From NCBI RefSeq assembly GCF_051124815.1, contig NZ_CP118486.1, forward strand, positions 620,001-684,000: DNA of 64,000 bases, read 5' to 3'. A program made the position numbers and the translations under genes. The stretch is from Azospirillum sp051124815 (lineage in GTDB: Bacteria; Pseudomonadota; Alphaproteobacteria; Azospirillales; Azospirillaceae). The notes below the pieces were generated by a model. The model worked only from the letters and a program-made list of their open reading frames with translations. It made no database searches and had not been told where the DNA came from. Below are positions 7,601 through 15,936 of the stretch, in pieces; positions within the stretch are counted from its first letter, which is position 1; each line of letters begins with the position of its first letter.

Positions 7601-8776
7601 ATGCCCCCTCCCGTCACCAGCGCCCACCGGCTGATGTATCCGGCCGCGTCCCTCTTCGCCGCGCTGGCCGTCCCGCTGTGGCTGGCGCAGATCGGCGGCC
7701 TGCTGCCGCTCGGCTGGTCCCCGGCGATCCATGCCCACGAGATGACGCTGGGCTATGCGCTGGCGGTGGTCGGCGGCTTCCTGATGACGCGGCTGTCGCG
7801 CCCGATGCTGGCGGCGGCCTTCCTGTCCTGGCTCGCCGGGCGTCTGGCTCTGCTGGCCGGACTGCCGGCGGCGCTGGCTCTGCCGCTCGGCTTCGCCTAT
7901 CCCGTGCTGCTGTTCGTGGTCGCCGGCCTGCCGTTCCTGCGCACCAGCCGCAGCGGCCACAACGCGGTGTTCGGCCCGCTGATCGGCGCCTTCCTGCTTG
8001 CCGAAGCGCTGTTCTGGGCCGGAGAGCTTGGCATCCTGTCGAACAGCGGCCAGCCGGTCGGCCTGCTGCTGATCGCCACGCTGCTGCTGACCATGGGCGG
8101 GCGCGTCATCCCCGCCGCCACCGCCGGCGCCCTGCGCCGCCAGGGGATCACCCTGACGCAGCGAGTCCAGCCGAGGCTGGAGGCGATGGGCATCGCCGGT
8201 GCCGTGCTTTGCCTGCTGTCGGCCGCCACCGGCCTGCTGGCGCTGCTGGGTGGCGTTGGCGCCGCGATGGCCGGCGCAAGCGCGCTCCTCCGCCTCGCCC
8301 GCTGGAAGCCCCATCGCCTGCTGCGCCAGCCGGAGATCGCCAGCCTGCATCTGGGCTATCTCTGCCTCGGCGCCGGCTGGCTGCTGGTGGCTGCGGCGGC
8401 GCTGTCCGGCCTGCCGCCCGCCGCCGGCTGGCACATGCTGGGGATCGGCGCGCTCGGCATCCTCGCCAGCGCCATGACCATCCGCACCACTCTGCAGCGG
8501 GAAGCGGAGCCGGAGCGTTTTCCGCCCGCCGCCACCGTCGCCGTCGCGCTGATGGCGACCGCCGCCGCTCTCCGCATGGCGGCGGTCTGGTGGCCGTCGC
8601 TGCCCCTGCTGACCGCCGCGGCGACCGCCTGGACTCTGGCACAGCTATTGACCGCCGCCGTCCTGCTCACCCGGCCGAGACGCTACGGTATGCATCGAAT
8701 TCCCGGCCGAGGGAAATCCCCCTCTCCCCCCCGGGGAGAGGGGATCTTCTGCTGCATCGGAAGGGAACGGCGATGA
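7601..8776 (+). CDS. nnrS: NnrS family membrane protein
   Basis: A 391-residue integral membrane protein with about twelve hydrophobic segments. The HAHEM motif near residue 46 and the MGGRVIPAAT loop near 168 are hallmarks of NnrS, a haem- and copper-containing protein that relieves NO stress. It is divergent from the Crp/Fnr regulator and shares its TTG-N8-CAA box. The last 20 or so residues (SPSPPRGEGIF and onward) are encoded by a dispersed palindromic repeat, so the ancestral stop was probably lost and the native end lies near residue 362. No nitrite or NO reductase genes are in the window. Confidence 0.87.
   Translation: MPPPVTSAHRLMYPAASLFAALAVPLWLAQIGGLLPLGWSPAIHAHEMTLGYALAVVGGFLMTRLSRPMLAAAFLSWLAGRLALLAGLPAALALPLGFAYPVLLFVVAGLPFLRTSRSGHNAVFGPLIGAFLLAEALFWAGELGILSNSGQPVGLLLIATLLLTMGGRVIPAATAGALRRQGITLTQRVQPRLEAMGIAGAVLCLLSAATGLLALLGGVGAAMAGASALLRLARWKPHRLLRQPEIASLHLGYLCLGAGWLLVAAAALSGLPPAAGWHMLGIGALGILASAMTIRTTLQREAEPERFPPAATVAVALMATAAALRMAAVWWPSLPLLTAAATAWTLAQLLTAAVLLTRPRRYGMHRIPGRGKSPSPPRGEGIFCCIGRERR
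8718..8744. repeat. dispersed palindromic repeat, family B copy 1 (partial)
   Basis: CCCCTCTCCCC followed by GGGGAGAGGGG forms a strong hairpin core. Only one half of the longer element present at 12377, 43388 and 60371 is retained. It lies inside the 3' end of nnrS and encodes the PSPPRGEG tail. Confidence 0.75.
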
Positions 8777-8780
8777 CCCC

Positions 8781-9782
8781 TCACCCCCGCATCCAGACCC
8801 CCTTGCCGGACAGCCGGTCGCGGTCATGCGGGCGGTCGAAGTCCAGCGCCGGCCCCTTCGGCACGATCAGCGTCGGGTTGATGGCGGGGTTGGTGTAATA
8901 GCCGGCCTTGATGTGGTCGATCTTCACCGTGTCGCGGATGCCCGGCCATTGGTACAGCTCGCGCAGGTACGCCGACAGGGTCGGGTAATCCTCGATCCGC
9001 CGCAGGTTGCACTTGAAGGCGCCGAAATAGGCGGCGTCGAAGCGCACCAGCGTCACGAACAGCCGCCAGTCGGCCTCGGTCAGATGCTCTCCGGCCAGAT
9101 AGCGGCTGGCCGACAGATGCGCCTCCAGCCGGTCGAGCGTGGCGAACAGCCCGTCGAACGCCTCGTCGTAGCTGGCCTGCGATTTGGCGAAGCCGCAGCG
9201 GTAGACGCCATTGTTGACGCTGGCATAGACCGCCTCGTTCCAGCGGTCGATCTCCGGCCGCAGCGGTTCGGGATAGAGGTCCAGCCGGTTGCCGGTCAGG
9301 CCGTCGAAGGCGCTGTTCAGGATGCGGATGATGTCCGCCGACTCGTTGTTGACGATCCGCCCCTCCTGCCGGTCCCACAACACGGGCACCGACACCTTGC
9401 CGGTATAGGTCGGATCGCTCGCCGTATAGAGGCTGTAATGGTGGCGAAAGCGGCCGACGCGCGGGCCGCCGTCCTGCTCCTCGGCATAGACCCAGCCGTC
9501 CTCGCCGATCACCGGCTCGGCCACCGACAGGCCGATCACCCCCTCCAGCCCCTTCAGCGCGCGGAAGATCAGCGTGCGCGAGGCCCAGGGGCACAGGTAG
9601 GAGACATAGAGGTGATAGCGCCCGGCCACCGCCGGCAGGGTGGGGCGACCGTCGGCATCCGGCGCGCCGTCCGGCGTGATCCAGTCGCGGAAGCGGGTCG
9701 GTTCGCGGTGAAAGGCGCCGCCCTTGATCTCACTGCCCGCGATGTCGCCCTTCACCCACACGCCGTTCACAAGCTGCGGCAT
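8781..9782 (-). CDS. yqjG: glutathionyl-hydroquinone reductase (Xi-class glutathione transferase, YqjG/ECM4 type)
   Basis: A 333-residue protein with the Xi-class features: a long N-terminal segment, the catalytic SYLCPWASRT motif with Cys64, an FNSAFD-like thioredoxin-fold end (ILNSAFD near 150), and a helical C-terminal domain containing NNGVYRCGFAKSQ. These cytoplasmic enzymes reduce glutathionyl-(hydro)quinones with glutathione. The length is that of the family. The gene is close behind the nnrS end (convergent, 4-bp gap) and downstream of yceI with a hairpin between them, so it probably has its own promoter. Confidence 0.9.
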   Translation of the reverse strand: MPQLVNGVWVKGDIAGSEIKGGAFHREPTRFRDWITPDGAPDADGRPTLPAVAGRYHLYVSYLCPWASRTLIFRALKGLEGVIGLSVAEPVIGEDGWVYAEEQDGGPRVGRFRHHYSLYTASDPTYTGKVSVPVLWDRQEGRIVNNESADIIRILNSAFDGLTGNRLDLYPEPLRPEIDRWNEAVYASVNNGVYRCGFAKSQASYDEAFDGLFATLDRLEAHLSASRYLAGEHLTEADWRLFVTLVRFDAAYFGAFKCNLRRIEDYPTLSAYLRELYQWPGIRDTVKIDHIKAGYYTNPAINPTLIVPKGPALDFDRPHDRDRLSGKGVWMRG

Positions 9783-9816
9783 CGCGCGTCCTCCTGTCGA
9801 TGATCCGAATATGCGA

Positions 9817-9838
9817 AGGGGCCGGCGAACCGGCCCCT
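9817..9838 (-). terminator. stem-loop after the YceI gene, possible terminator
   Basis: AGGGGCCGG-CGAA-CCGGCCCCT forms a 9-bp GC stem with a stable CGAA tetraloop, 32 bases beyond the yceI stop in the direction of transcription. The T-run after it is poor, so it may act with Rho or as a stabiliser. Confidence 0.5.
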
Positions 9839-9869
9839 CCAGACTGCAACAGCCGAAAGCCGCCGGCGA

Positions 9870-10454
9870 TCAGTTCTTGACCGCTTCGACCTCGATCAGC
9901 AGCTGGATGTCGTCGCCGATGGCCGGGGCGCCGTACTTCATGCCGAACTCGGTGCGCTTGACCGTGCCGCGGGCGGAGAAGCCGGCGGTCTCCAGCTTGC
10001 TGGCCGGGCTGACGCCGTCCTTGTTGAAGGTGACGTCCAGCACGACCGGCTTGGTCACGCCCAGCATGGTCAGGTCGCCGTGCAGCTTGCCGGTCTTGTC
10101 GCCGGTCTTCTCGATCTTCGTGCTCTTGAAGGTCATCTTCGGGAACTCCTTCGCATTGAAGAAGTCCGGCGAGCGCAGATGCTCGTCACGCTTGGCGTGG
10201 TTGGTGTCGACGCTGGTGGTGTCGATGGTGACGTTGACCACGCTCTTCTCGACGGCATCCTTGTCGAAGGTCACATCGCCGCCGACCGTGTCGAAGCGGC
10301 CGATCACGTTGGAGAAGCCGACATGGTTGACGATGAAGACGACGGCGGTGTGCGCCGGGTCGATCTTGTAGCTGACCGGGGCGGCGAAGGCGGGAACAAC
10401 CGAACCGACGGCGGTCGCGGCAAACAGGGCGGCGGCGAACAGGGTCTTCTTCAT
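9870..10454 (-). CDS. YceI family periplasmic lipid-binding-fold protein
   Basis: A 194-residue protein. Residues 1-24 are a clear Sec signal peptide (KK, hydrophobic core, AFA cleavage). The mature part shows the YceI beta-barrel pattern: YKIDPAHTAVVFIVNHVGFS, then GRFDTVGGDVTFD, DEHLRSPDFFNAKEFPKMTF and the closing LLIEVEAVK. YceI proteins bind isoprenoid-like lipids in the periplasm and are often adjacent to cytochrome or stress genes. It is downstream of the membrane protein at 10500-11339 with a 45-bp gap and may be co-transcribed. Confidence 0.92.
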   Translation of the reverse strand: MKKTLFAAALFAATAVGSVVPAFAAPVSYKIDPAHTAVVFIVNHVGFSNVIGRFDTVGGDVTFDKDAVEKSVVNVTIDTTSVDTNHAKRDEHLRSPDFFNAKEFPKMTFKSTKIEKTGDKTGKLHGDLTMLGVTKPVVLDVTFNKDGVSPASKLETAGFSARGTVKRTEFGMKYGAPAIGDDIQLLIEVEAVKN

Positions 10455-10499
10455 GAACGGAACTCCGAAGGCAGATTTGAATGATTGGGAAAGGGGGGA

Positions 10500-11339
10500 T
10501 CAGTAGGGCGATGCCTCGCCGCCGGTCAGCGCATAGGCCGCACCGATGGCGACCAGCGCCGGAAGGACCGCGACCACCGTGACGGCGGCCGCAGACGCGG
10601 CACGGCCGATCAGGCCGTCGCCCTGGGGAAGAAAGCGGCGCACCCGTCCGGCCAGCAGAGCGGGCAGGGCCAGCAGCAGCACCGCGGCCTGGGTCTGGGT
10701 GTACAGGGCCAGCACGGCGGCGAGCAGCACGGCGATGCCGGTCGCCACCCGCCCCGACAAGCCCCAGCCATGGCGTTCCACCGGCCAGTTCCACAGCAGG
10801 AAGCCGCCGGCCGACGCCGCCAGCGCCAGCGCCATCTGGGCGATGGAGGCCGACGAGCCGATCAGCGCGGTGCCGCCGACGGCCAGCGCCAGCGCCAGCA
10901 GCGAGGCGGCCGGCACCGTCGGGCTCTCCGCATCTTCCGAACCGCGGGCAAAAGCGACCCACGCCGCGGTGGCGAGCAGGACCAGCACGGTGACGACCGC
11001 CACCACGGAATCGAGCGCCGGCAGGGCGATCCACAGCAGCGAAGCGGCCAGCCAGACCGCCAGCACCACCGAAGCCGCCCGGCCGCGGACGCCGGCCGCA
11101 TCGGCGACGACGCCCAGCAGCAGCCCGGCGGCCGAGGTCCAGAACAGCTTGCCCATGCTGGACGGCGGCGGCAGGGCCGGCAAGCCGATCACGAGCGCGA
11201 AGACGACCAGGAACCCGGCGGCGATGCCGGCCGCCGCCAGCGAACGCCGCAACAGATGCAGCACGCCGACCAGCACCAGCCCGACCAGCAGGGGCAGCAC
11301 GCTGGATTGAACGAAGGGATCTTGAAGCAGCTCGGACAT
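10500..11339 (-). CDS. multi-spanning membrane protein of unknown function
   Basis: A 279-residue protein composed almost wholly of hydrophobic segments (about nine or ten), separated by short polar loops, with no recognised motif. It is not an obvious transporter or cytochrome. It starts 126 bp from the divergent LysR gene at 11465, which may regulate it, and is followed by yceI on the same strand. Gene content alone does not indicate a function. Confidence 0.7.
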   Translation of the reverse strand: MSELLQDPFVQSSVLPLLVGLVLVGVLHLLRRSLAAAGIAAGFLVVFALVIGLPALPPPSSMGKLFWTSAAGLLLGVVADAAGVRGRAASVVLAVWLAASLLWIALPALDSVVAVVTVLVLLATAAWVAFARGSEDAESPTVPAASLLALALAVGGTALIGSSASIAQMALALAASAGGFLLWNWPVERHGWGLSGRVATGIAVLLAAVLALYTQTQAAVLLLALPALLAGRVRRFLPQGDGLIGRAASAAAVTVVAVLPALVAIGAAYALTGGEASPY

Positions 11340-11464
11340 GAGGGGACAGCCGGGTTTCGGTAGGGTGGCGCAGGTCGCGCTTGGTCCGAGACCCTAACCT
11401 GTGCTCTGGTAAGCGCGAATTCGGGAGATTTGCAAAAAGCATATGCATGAATGAGCGGGAATAA

Positions 11465-12469
11465 ATGCTAAGTAGCAGCAATTGGGATGATCTTCGCTTT
11501 CTGCTGGCCGTGGCGCGGCACGGATCCCTGTCGGCGGCTGCGCGTGTCCTGGGTGTGAACCACAGCACCGTCCTGCGCCGGGTGACCGCGCTGGAGCAGG
11601 CGATGGGCGCCCGGCTGTTCGACAAGATGCCCGGCGGCTATGTCCTGACCGCGGCCGGCGACGAGATGCACCGGGTGGCGCAGAAGATGGAGGAGGATCT
11701 GGCCGCCGCCAACCGGTTGCTGTCCGGCCGCGACACCCGGATCAGCGGCAGCCTGCGCGTCACCACCGTCGACATCCTGACCCTCTACATCCTGCCGCGC
11801 CACATCGCCGCCTTCCGCCGGCTCCACCCCGAACTGCGCGTCGATCTGGTGGCGGCGGAGGCCTCGCTCAGCCTGACCCGGCGCGAAGCCGACGTGGCGA
11901 TCCGCGCCACCAGCAGTCCGCCGGAAAATCTGGTGGGTCGTGCCGTGTCCGGCCTCGCCTTCGCCGTCTACGGCGCCGCCGCCCGGCTGGACGCGACGGA
12001 CCATGCCGGCGACCTCGGCCGACACCCCTGGGTCGGGCTGGACGAGTCCTTCGACCACACCAACCTCGCCCACTGGATGAAACGGACGGTGCCCGCGGCC
12101 TCCATCGGCTACCGCGTCAACTCGGTGGCCGGCGCGGTGGAGGCGGTGCGGGCGGGGATCGGCCTTGGCCTGCTGCCCTGCGGCGTGGTGGACCGCGACC
12201 CCGCCTTCCGCCGCATCGGCGACCCGGTGCCGGAGGCCGACGCCAAGCTCTGGCTGCTGACCCACGAGGATCTGCGCCACATGGGCCGCGTCCGCGCCTT
12301 CCTCGACTTCATGGCCGACGCGCTGACCCGGGAGCGCGACCTGCTGGAGGGGCGGTGCCCGCTCTCCCTCCCAAAACCCCCCTCTCCCCCCCGGGGAGAG
12401 GGTCGGGGTGAGGGGGAGGCACAGGGTGGATTCTCGGTTAAGGGCCGCCGCGCACCCCCCTCACCCTAA
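11465..12469 (+). CDS. LysR-family transcriptional regulator
   Basis: A 334-residue protein with an N-terminal winged helix-turn-helix (WDDLRFLLAVARHGSLSAAA, then NHSTVLRRVTALE) and an effector domain ending near residue 300. The helix-turn-helix is of the single-regulator subgroup with the HSTVLRR recognition helix. Residues from about 305 onward (PSPPRGEGRGEGEA and the basic tail) are translated from a dispersed GC-rich repeat, not part of the fold. It is divergent from the membrane protein/yceI pair and may control it. The stop codon overlaps that of the convergent helicase by four bases, inside the repeat. Confidence 0.85.
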   Translation: MLSSSNWDDLRFLLAVARHGSLSAAARVLGVNHSTVLRRVTALEQAMGARLFDKMPGGYVLTAAGDEMHRVAQKMEEDLAAANRLLSGRDTRISGSLRVTTVDILTLYILPRHIAAFRRLHPELRVDLVAAEASLSLTRREADVAIRATSSPPENLVGRAVSGLAFAVYGAAARLDATDHAGDLGRHPWVGLDESFDHTNLAHWMKRTVPAASIGYRVNSVAGAVEAVRAGIGLGLLPCGVVDRDPAFRRIGDPVPEADAKLWLLTHEDLRHMGRVRAFLDFMADALTRERDLLEGRCPLSLPKPPSPPRGEGRGEGEAQGGFSVKGRRAPPSP

Positions 12470-12495
12470 CCCTCTCCCCGGGGGGGAGAGGGGAC
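12377..12495. repeat. dispersed palindromic repeat, family B copy 2 (full)
   Basis: Two hairpin-forming arms, CCCCTCTCCCC/GGGGAGAGGG plus GGTCGGGGTGAGG, face each other around a central segment that contains GGTGGATTCTCG. The element sits where two convergent genes meet and encodes the C-terminal tails of both. It could act as a bidirectional terminator. Confidence 0.8.
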
Positions 12496-14325
12496 CGCGC
12501 CGGTGCCGCGAGCCGCATGCATCCCAAGGCCCGCCCGGCCAGCCCGGTGCGCCCCCCGCCGCCGGGTCGACCACGTGAACTGCGGATCGTCCACGATCAG
12601 ATGCCGGTGATCCGACAGCCGGTTGCGCTCCAGCCAGCCGACCGTCGCCTCCAGCTCCGACAGCGTCATCTCCGACCGCGCCTTCTTCATCAGCCGCTTC
12701 AGCACGGCGTTGTAGATGTGGTAGCCGGTCGGCCCCTCGGCGACGAGATTGTTGTCCTCGTCTTCGATCACCTGCGCCGCGACCAGCTGTCCGATGCGCT
12801 GCCTCAGGTGATGCTCCGCCGCGCTCGGCGTCAGCGGCAGTTCCCCCGGATCACGCGACTGCGCCCCGAAATCCGGCCCCGGCGCCACCACGGCGAAGCT
12901 CAGCGCCGTGGCATTCGATTCCAGCGGAATGATCTCCGGCTCCCGCTCCGCCGAGCGCTCGAAGGGAAGCTCCTGCTGCGGCCTGCGGGTCTTCACCATG
13001 GCGCGGGTGCCCTGCTGGGTCTCCACCATGGTGCGGAACTGTTCGAACAGTGTGTCGGAGGGGTGGTAGATCAGCGCCCGCTGCCGGTCATAGGGGCCGC
13101 CATGCGGGTCGACCCGCGTCGCCCGCGCGATCGCCTGTTCCAGCCAGGGGCGGGAGCGGATGTGCGTCAGGCAGGCGACATGCGTGATCGACGGCGCATC
13201 CAGCCCCTCATAGGCCATGGCGACGGAGACCAGCACCGCCGGCTCCGGCCGCAGGCGGAAGGCGGCCACCACCTCCTGCGCATCGCGGCAGTCGGAAATG
13301 GCGAGCCGCGCCATCCTCCCGGCCTGCTCCTTTGGCATCCAGCCCTGCAGCGTCTCCAGATAAAAGCGCGCAGTCCCCTGGTCCGGCGCGATCACCAGCA
13401 GCTTGCCCAGCCCCGGATCGTCGCGCCCCTTCGGCAGCTTCAGTTCCGCCCGCCGCTTGGCCCGATGCTCCCGGCAGGAACGGTAGGCCTCGCGCAGCAT
13501 CGCCTGGGCGAAGCCGGTGCGCAGCGCGGTGAACAGCGCGTCGCGCGTGTTCTCCCCCGCCTTGGACAGCGCATCGACCCAGCGGTTGGTCCGTTCCGCA
13601 TCCAGCCAGGAGGCCGACCCGTCCATCGCCCCGAAGGTGACCGGCAGGATCGCCTTCTCCGCCAGCGCCTGCCGGCGTGAATAGCCGACCACCGCCCAGC
13701 CGGGCGCCTTGAAGTCGATCTCCCGCACCTTGCGCGTCCCCTGCGGCGCGCGGTAGGGCAGCCACAGGATCGGCCGCCCGTCGGCGCGCTCCAGCGTCCC
13801 GCTCATCAGCAGCCGGGCTGACGCGTTCTCCAGCAGCGGCAGGATCGACCGGCTCCAGGCGGTTTCCTCCTCCACCGCCGCCATGCGGTCGGTGTCGAAC
13901 ACCGCCGGCAGGTGGTGCAGCTCGTCCACCGCCAGCAGATAGCGGTGACGCCGGAACTCCTGCAGATGCAGCTCCGGCGCGGCGGCGACCGCCTGATAGG
14001 TCGTGACGTACCCCTCCAACCCGCGGCAGAGGTCGCGCCCGTTCTCCGCCGCCCGCAGGGCGATATTGTGTCCCAAAAGCTCGCGCCAGCGCGGATCGAC
14101 GAAGGCCTCCTCCGCCTGCTGGCGCAGGCTGTCGCGCGGCACGATCCAGCAGACGCGGTCGATCCGCCCTGCCTTGTGCAGCGCCGCCGCCATGATGACC
14201 GGCAGCAGCGATTTCCCCCCGCCGGGCGTCACCGCCGCCAGAACGTCGCGAACCTCCGTCTGCTGCTGGCCGATGGCGTTGGCGATGGCACTGACCAGTT
14301 GCTGATGGGTTCTCAGCTGCGGCAT
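12466..14325 (-). CDS. DEAD/DEAH-box SF2 helicase-like protein, orphan
   Basis: A 619-residue superfamily-2 protein. Motif I is TPGGGKS (33-39), motif II is DELH (135-138), motif III is the SGTLER region (about 176), and the second RecA domain ends with QAIARATRVDP, a motif VI equivalent. After about residue 440 comes a 170-residue unique domain of predicted helices with no recognised motif. It resembles the Res/UvrB-type helicases of restriction or phage-related systems but has no nuclease, methylase or phage neighbour. Its last eight residues come from repeat B2. The role is unknown; solitary defence or plasmid maintenance are possible. Confidence 0.8.
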   Translation of the reverse strand: MPQLRTHQQLVSAIANAIGQQQTEVRDVLAAVTPGGGKSLLPVIMAAALHKAGRIDRVCWIVPRDSLRQQAEEAFVDPRWRELLGHNIALRAAENGRDLCRGLEGYVTTYQAVAAAPELHLQEFRRHRYLLAVDELHHLPAVFDTDRMAAVEEETAWSRSILPLLENASARLLMSGTLERADGRPILWLPYRAPQGTRKVREIDFKAPGWAVVGYSRRQALAEKAILPVTFGAMDGSASWLDAERTNRWVDALSKAGENTRDALFTALRTGFAQAMLREAYRSCREHRAKRRAELKLPKGRDDPGLGKLLVIAPDQGTARFYLETLQGWMPKEQAGRMARLAISDCRDAQEVVAAFRLRPEPAVLVSVAMAYEGLDAPSITHVACLTHIRSRPWLEQAIARATRVDPHGGPYDRQRALIYHPSDTLFEQFRTMVETQQGTRAMVKTRRPQQELPFERSAEREPEIIPLESNATALSFAVVAPGPDFGAQSRDPGELPLTPSAAEHHLRQRIGQLVAAQVIEDEDNNLVAEGPTGYHIYNAVLKRLMKKARSEMTLSELEATVGWLERNRLSDHRHLIVDDPQFTWSTRRRGAHRAGRAGLGMHAARGTGAVPSPPRGEG

Positions 14326-14587
14326 TCCACCCTGCTGGCTGTGGCACGAGGGAGGAGCAAGCCTAAATTCCCGCGTGTCCCCCGGTCATGGGTGCAATCG
14401 AAGGTGTGGAACCCCATCGGGAGTAGCACGGTCCCCGGTCGGAGACAGCGATTCGCGTCGCCTAAGCCCTATGACGACGCTCTGCCACCGCAATTTGACG
14501 TGCGCACCTAAAAAATCTTCCTCGTCAGTCGGCTATATTTTTCAGCGGATCAGCCAGAAGTCAGAGCTTGAAGTTTTTATCCGCTTT

Positions 14588-14687
14588 TCTCGGCCGTCAT
14601 CCCCGCGAAGGCGGGGATCCAGGCCACTCCGCTTCTTGGACCCTTGGAACGTCTGGATTCCCGCCTTCGCGGGAACGACGGCCGAGA
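14588..14687. repeat. dispersed palindromic repeat, family A copy 1
   Basis: TCTCGGCCGTCATCCCCGCG and AAGGCGGGGATCCAG form one arm; the other arm is CTGGATTCCCGCCTTCGCGG ending with GACGGCCGAGA. The arms can pair over about 40 bases around a roughly 25-base centre. It lies in the 14326-14833 gap upstream of the LacI-type gene. Apart from this element and the operator-like repeat at 14792, I see nothing in that gap. Confidence 0.85.
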
Positions 14688-14791
14688 GAGGCTCATGATG
14701 GGATCCAATGCGAAGCGCTTCAAACTTGAAGCGTCTCTCAGCGGGCCCCGCAAGAACCCACAAACTTTCAGAGCACCAGCTACACCTCAGT

Positions 14792-14813
14792 TTTTGAGTT
14801 GCGTACCTCAAAA
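14792..14813. promoter_or_regulatory. inverted repeat upstream of the xylose regulator, possible operator
   Basis: TTTTGAG-N8-CTCAAAA is a perfect 7-bp inverted repeat ending 20 bases before the regulator start codon. LacI-type repressors bind symmetric sites of about this size, so it is a candidate autoregulatory operator for the xyl locus. Confidence 0.45.
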
Positions 14814-14833
14814 CGCAGGCATATGTTCGTGCC

Positions 14834-15892
14834 ATGAACAATCAAGCCAACGACGCACCCCTGACCCTGCGCGACGTGGCCGCCGCGGCGGGCGTCAGCC
14901 TCGCCACCGCCGACCGGGTGATCAACGGCCGGCCCGGCGTCAGCGCCAAGACCGCGACCAAGGTGCAGGAGGCGGTGCAGCGGCTGGGCTTCCGCCCGCT
15001 GGCCGCCGCGGCGGAGCTGGCGCGGGCACGGTCCTGGCGCTTCGCCGTGGTGCTGCCCGGCGGCGGCAACCGCTTCATGATGGACATCGCCGACAACATC
15101 CGCGCCCAGGCCGACTGGTTCCGCGCCCGCCGCATCGGGGTGGAGATCGTCGAGACCGACGTGTTCGACGCCGACACCCTGGCGGCGGCGCTGTCCACCC
15201 TGCCGGGCCGTTTCGACGGGGTGGCGCTGGTGGCGCTCGACCATCCGCGCATCCGCGCCGCCATCGACGATCTGGTGGACGGCGGCATGGCGGTGGTGAC
15301 GCTGGTGTCGGACGCCCCGACGTCGCGGCGCCAGCATTATGTCGGCATCGACAACATCGCCGCCGGCCGCACCGCCGGGTCGCTGGTCGGCCGTTTCCTA
15401 GGGCCCCCGCGCAATGGCGAGCCGGGCGGCGCGGTCGGCATCGTCACCGGGTCGGGCAGCCTGCGCGACCATGCCGAGCGCCGTTTCGGCTTCGGGCAGG
15501 TGCTGGCGGAGGAATATCCCCACCTCGCCCGCCTGATCCCGGTGGAGGGGCGCGACGATCCGGAGCGCAACCGCGATCTGGTCCGCCGCATGCTGGCCGA
15601 CACGCCGGATCTGGTGGCGATCTACAACACCGGCGAAGGCTCCGTCGGCATCGGCGAGGCGCTGGCCGAGGCCGGACTCGCCCGCAAGATCCTCTGCGTC
15701 GGGCACGAACTGACCCCCGCCACCCGCCGCATGCTGCTGGACGGCACCTTCGCCGCCCTGGTCGCCCAGGATCCGGGGCACGAGGCGCGCTCGATGGCGC
15801 GGGTGCTCCACGCCCTGGTCACCGGCCAGGAGATCGTCGCGGCGCAGGAGCACATCCGGGTCCAGGTCATCCTGCGCGACAACCTGCCCTGA
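14834..15892 (+). CDS. LacI-family transcriptional regulator of the xylose locus
   Basis: A 352-residue repressor. The N-terminal helix-turn-helix reads TLRDVAAAAGVSLATADRVI with the hinge following at about residue 50-65, and the rest is a sugar-binding periplasmic-type fold (GIDNIAAGRTAGSL near 175, LCVGHELTPATRRMLLDG near 300). The family dimerises, binds a palindrome and releases DNA on ligand binding. It is immediately upstream of xylB on the same strand (44-bp gap), so it probably senses xylose or a derivative; this is inferred from context. An inverted repeat lies just before its start. Confidence 0.88.
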   Translation: MNNQANDAPLTLRDVAAAAGVSLATADRVINGRPGVSAKTATKVQEAVQRLGFRPLAAAAELARARSWRFAVVLPGGGNRFMMDIADNIRAQADWFRARRIGVEIVETDVFDADTLAAALSTLPGRFDGVALVALDHPRIRAAIDDLVDGGMAVVTLVSDAPTSRRQHYVGIDNIAAGRTAGSLVGRFLGPPRNGEPGGAVGIVTGSGSLRDHAERRFGFGQVLAEEYPHLARLIPVEGRDDPERNRDLVRRMLADTPDLVAIYNTGEGSVGIGEALAEAGLARKILCVGHELTPATRRMLLDGTFAALVAQDPGHEARSMARVLHALVTGQEIVAAQEHIRVQVILRDNLP

Positions 15893-15936
15893 AAGACATC
15901 AAAGCCTGACGGGCATCATAGATAAGGTCGACAGTC

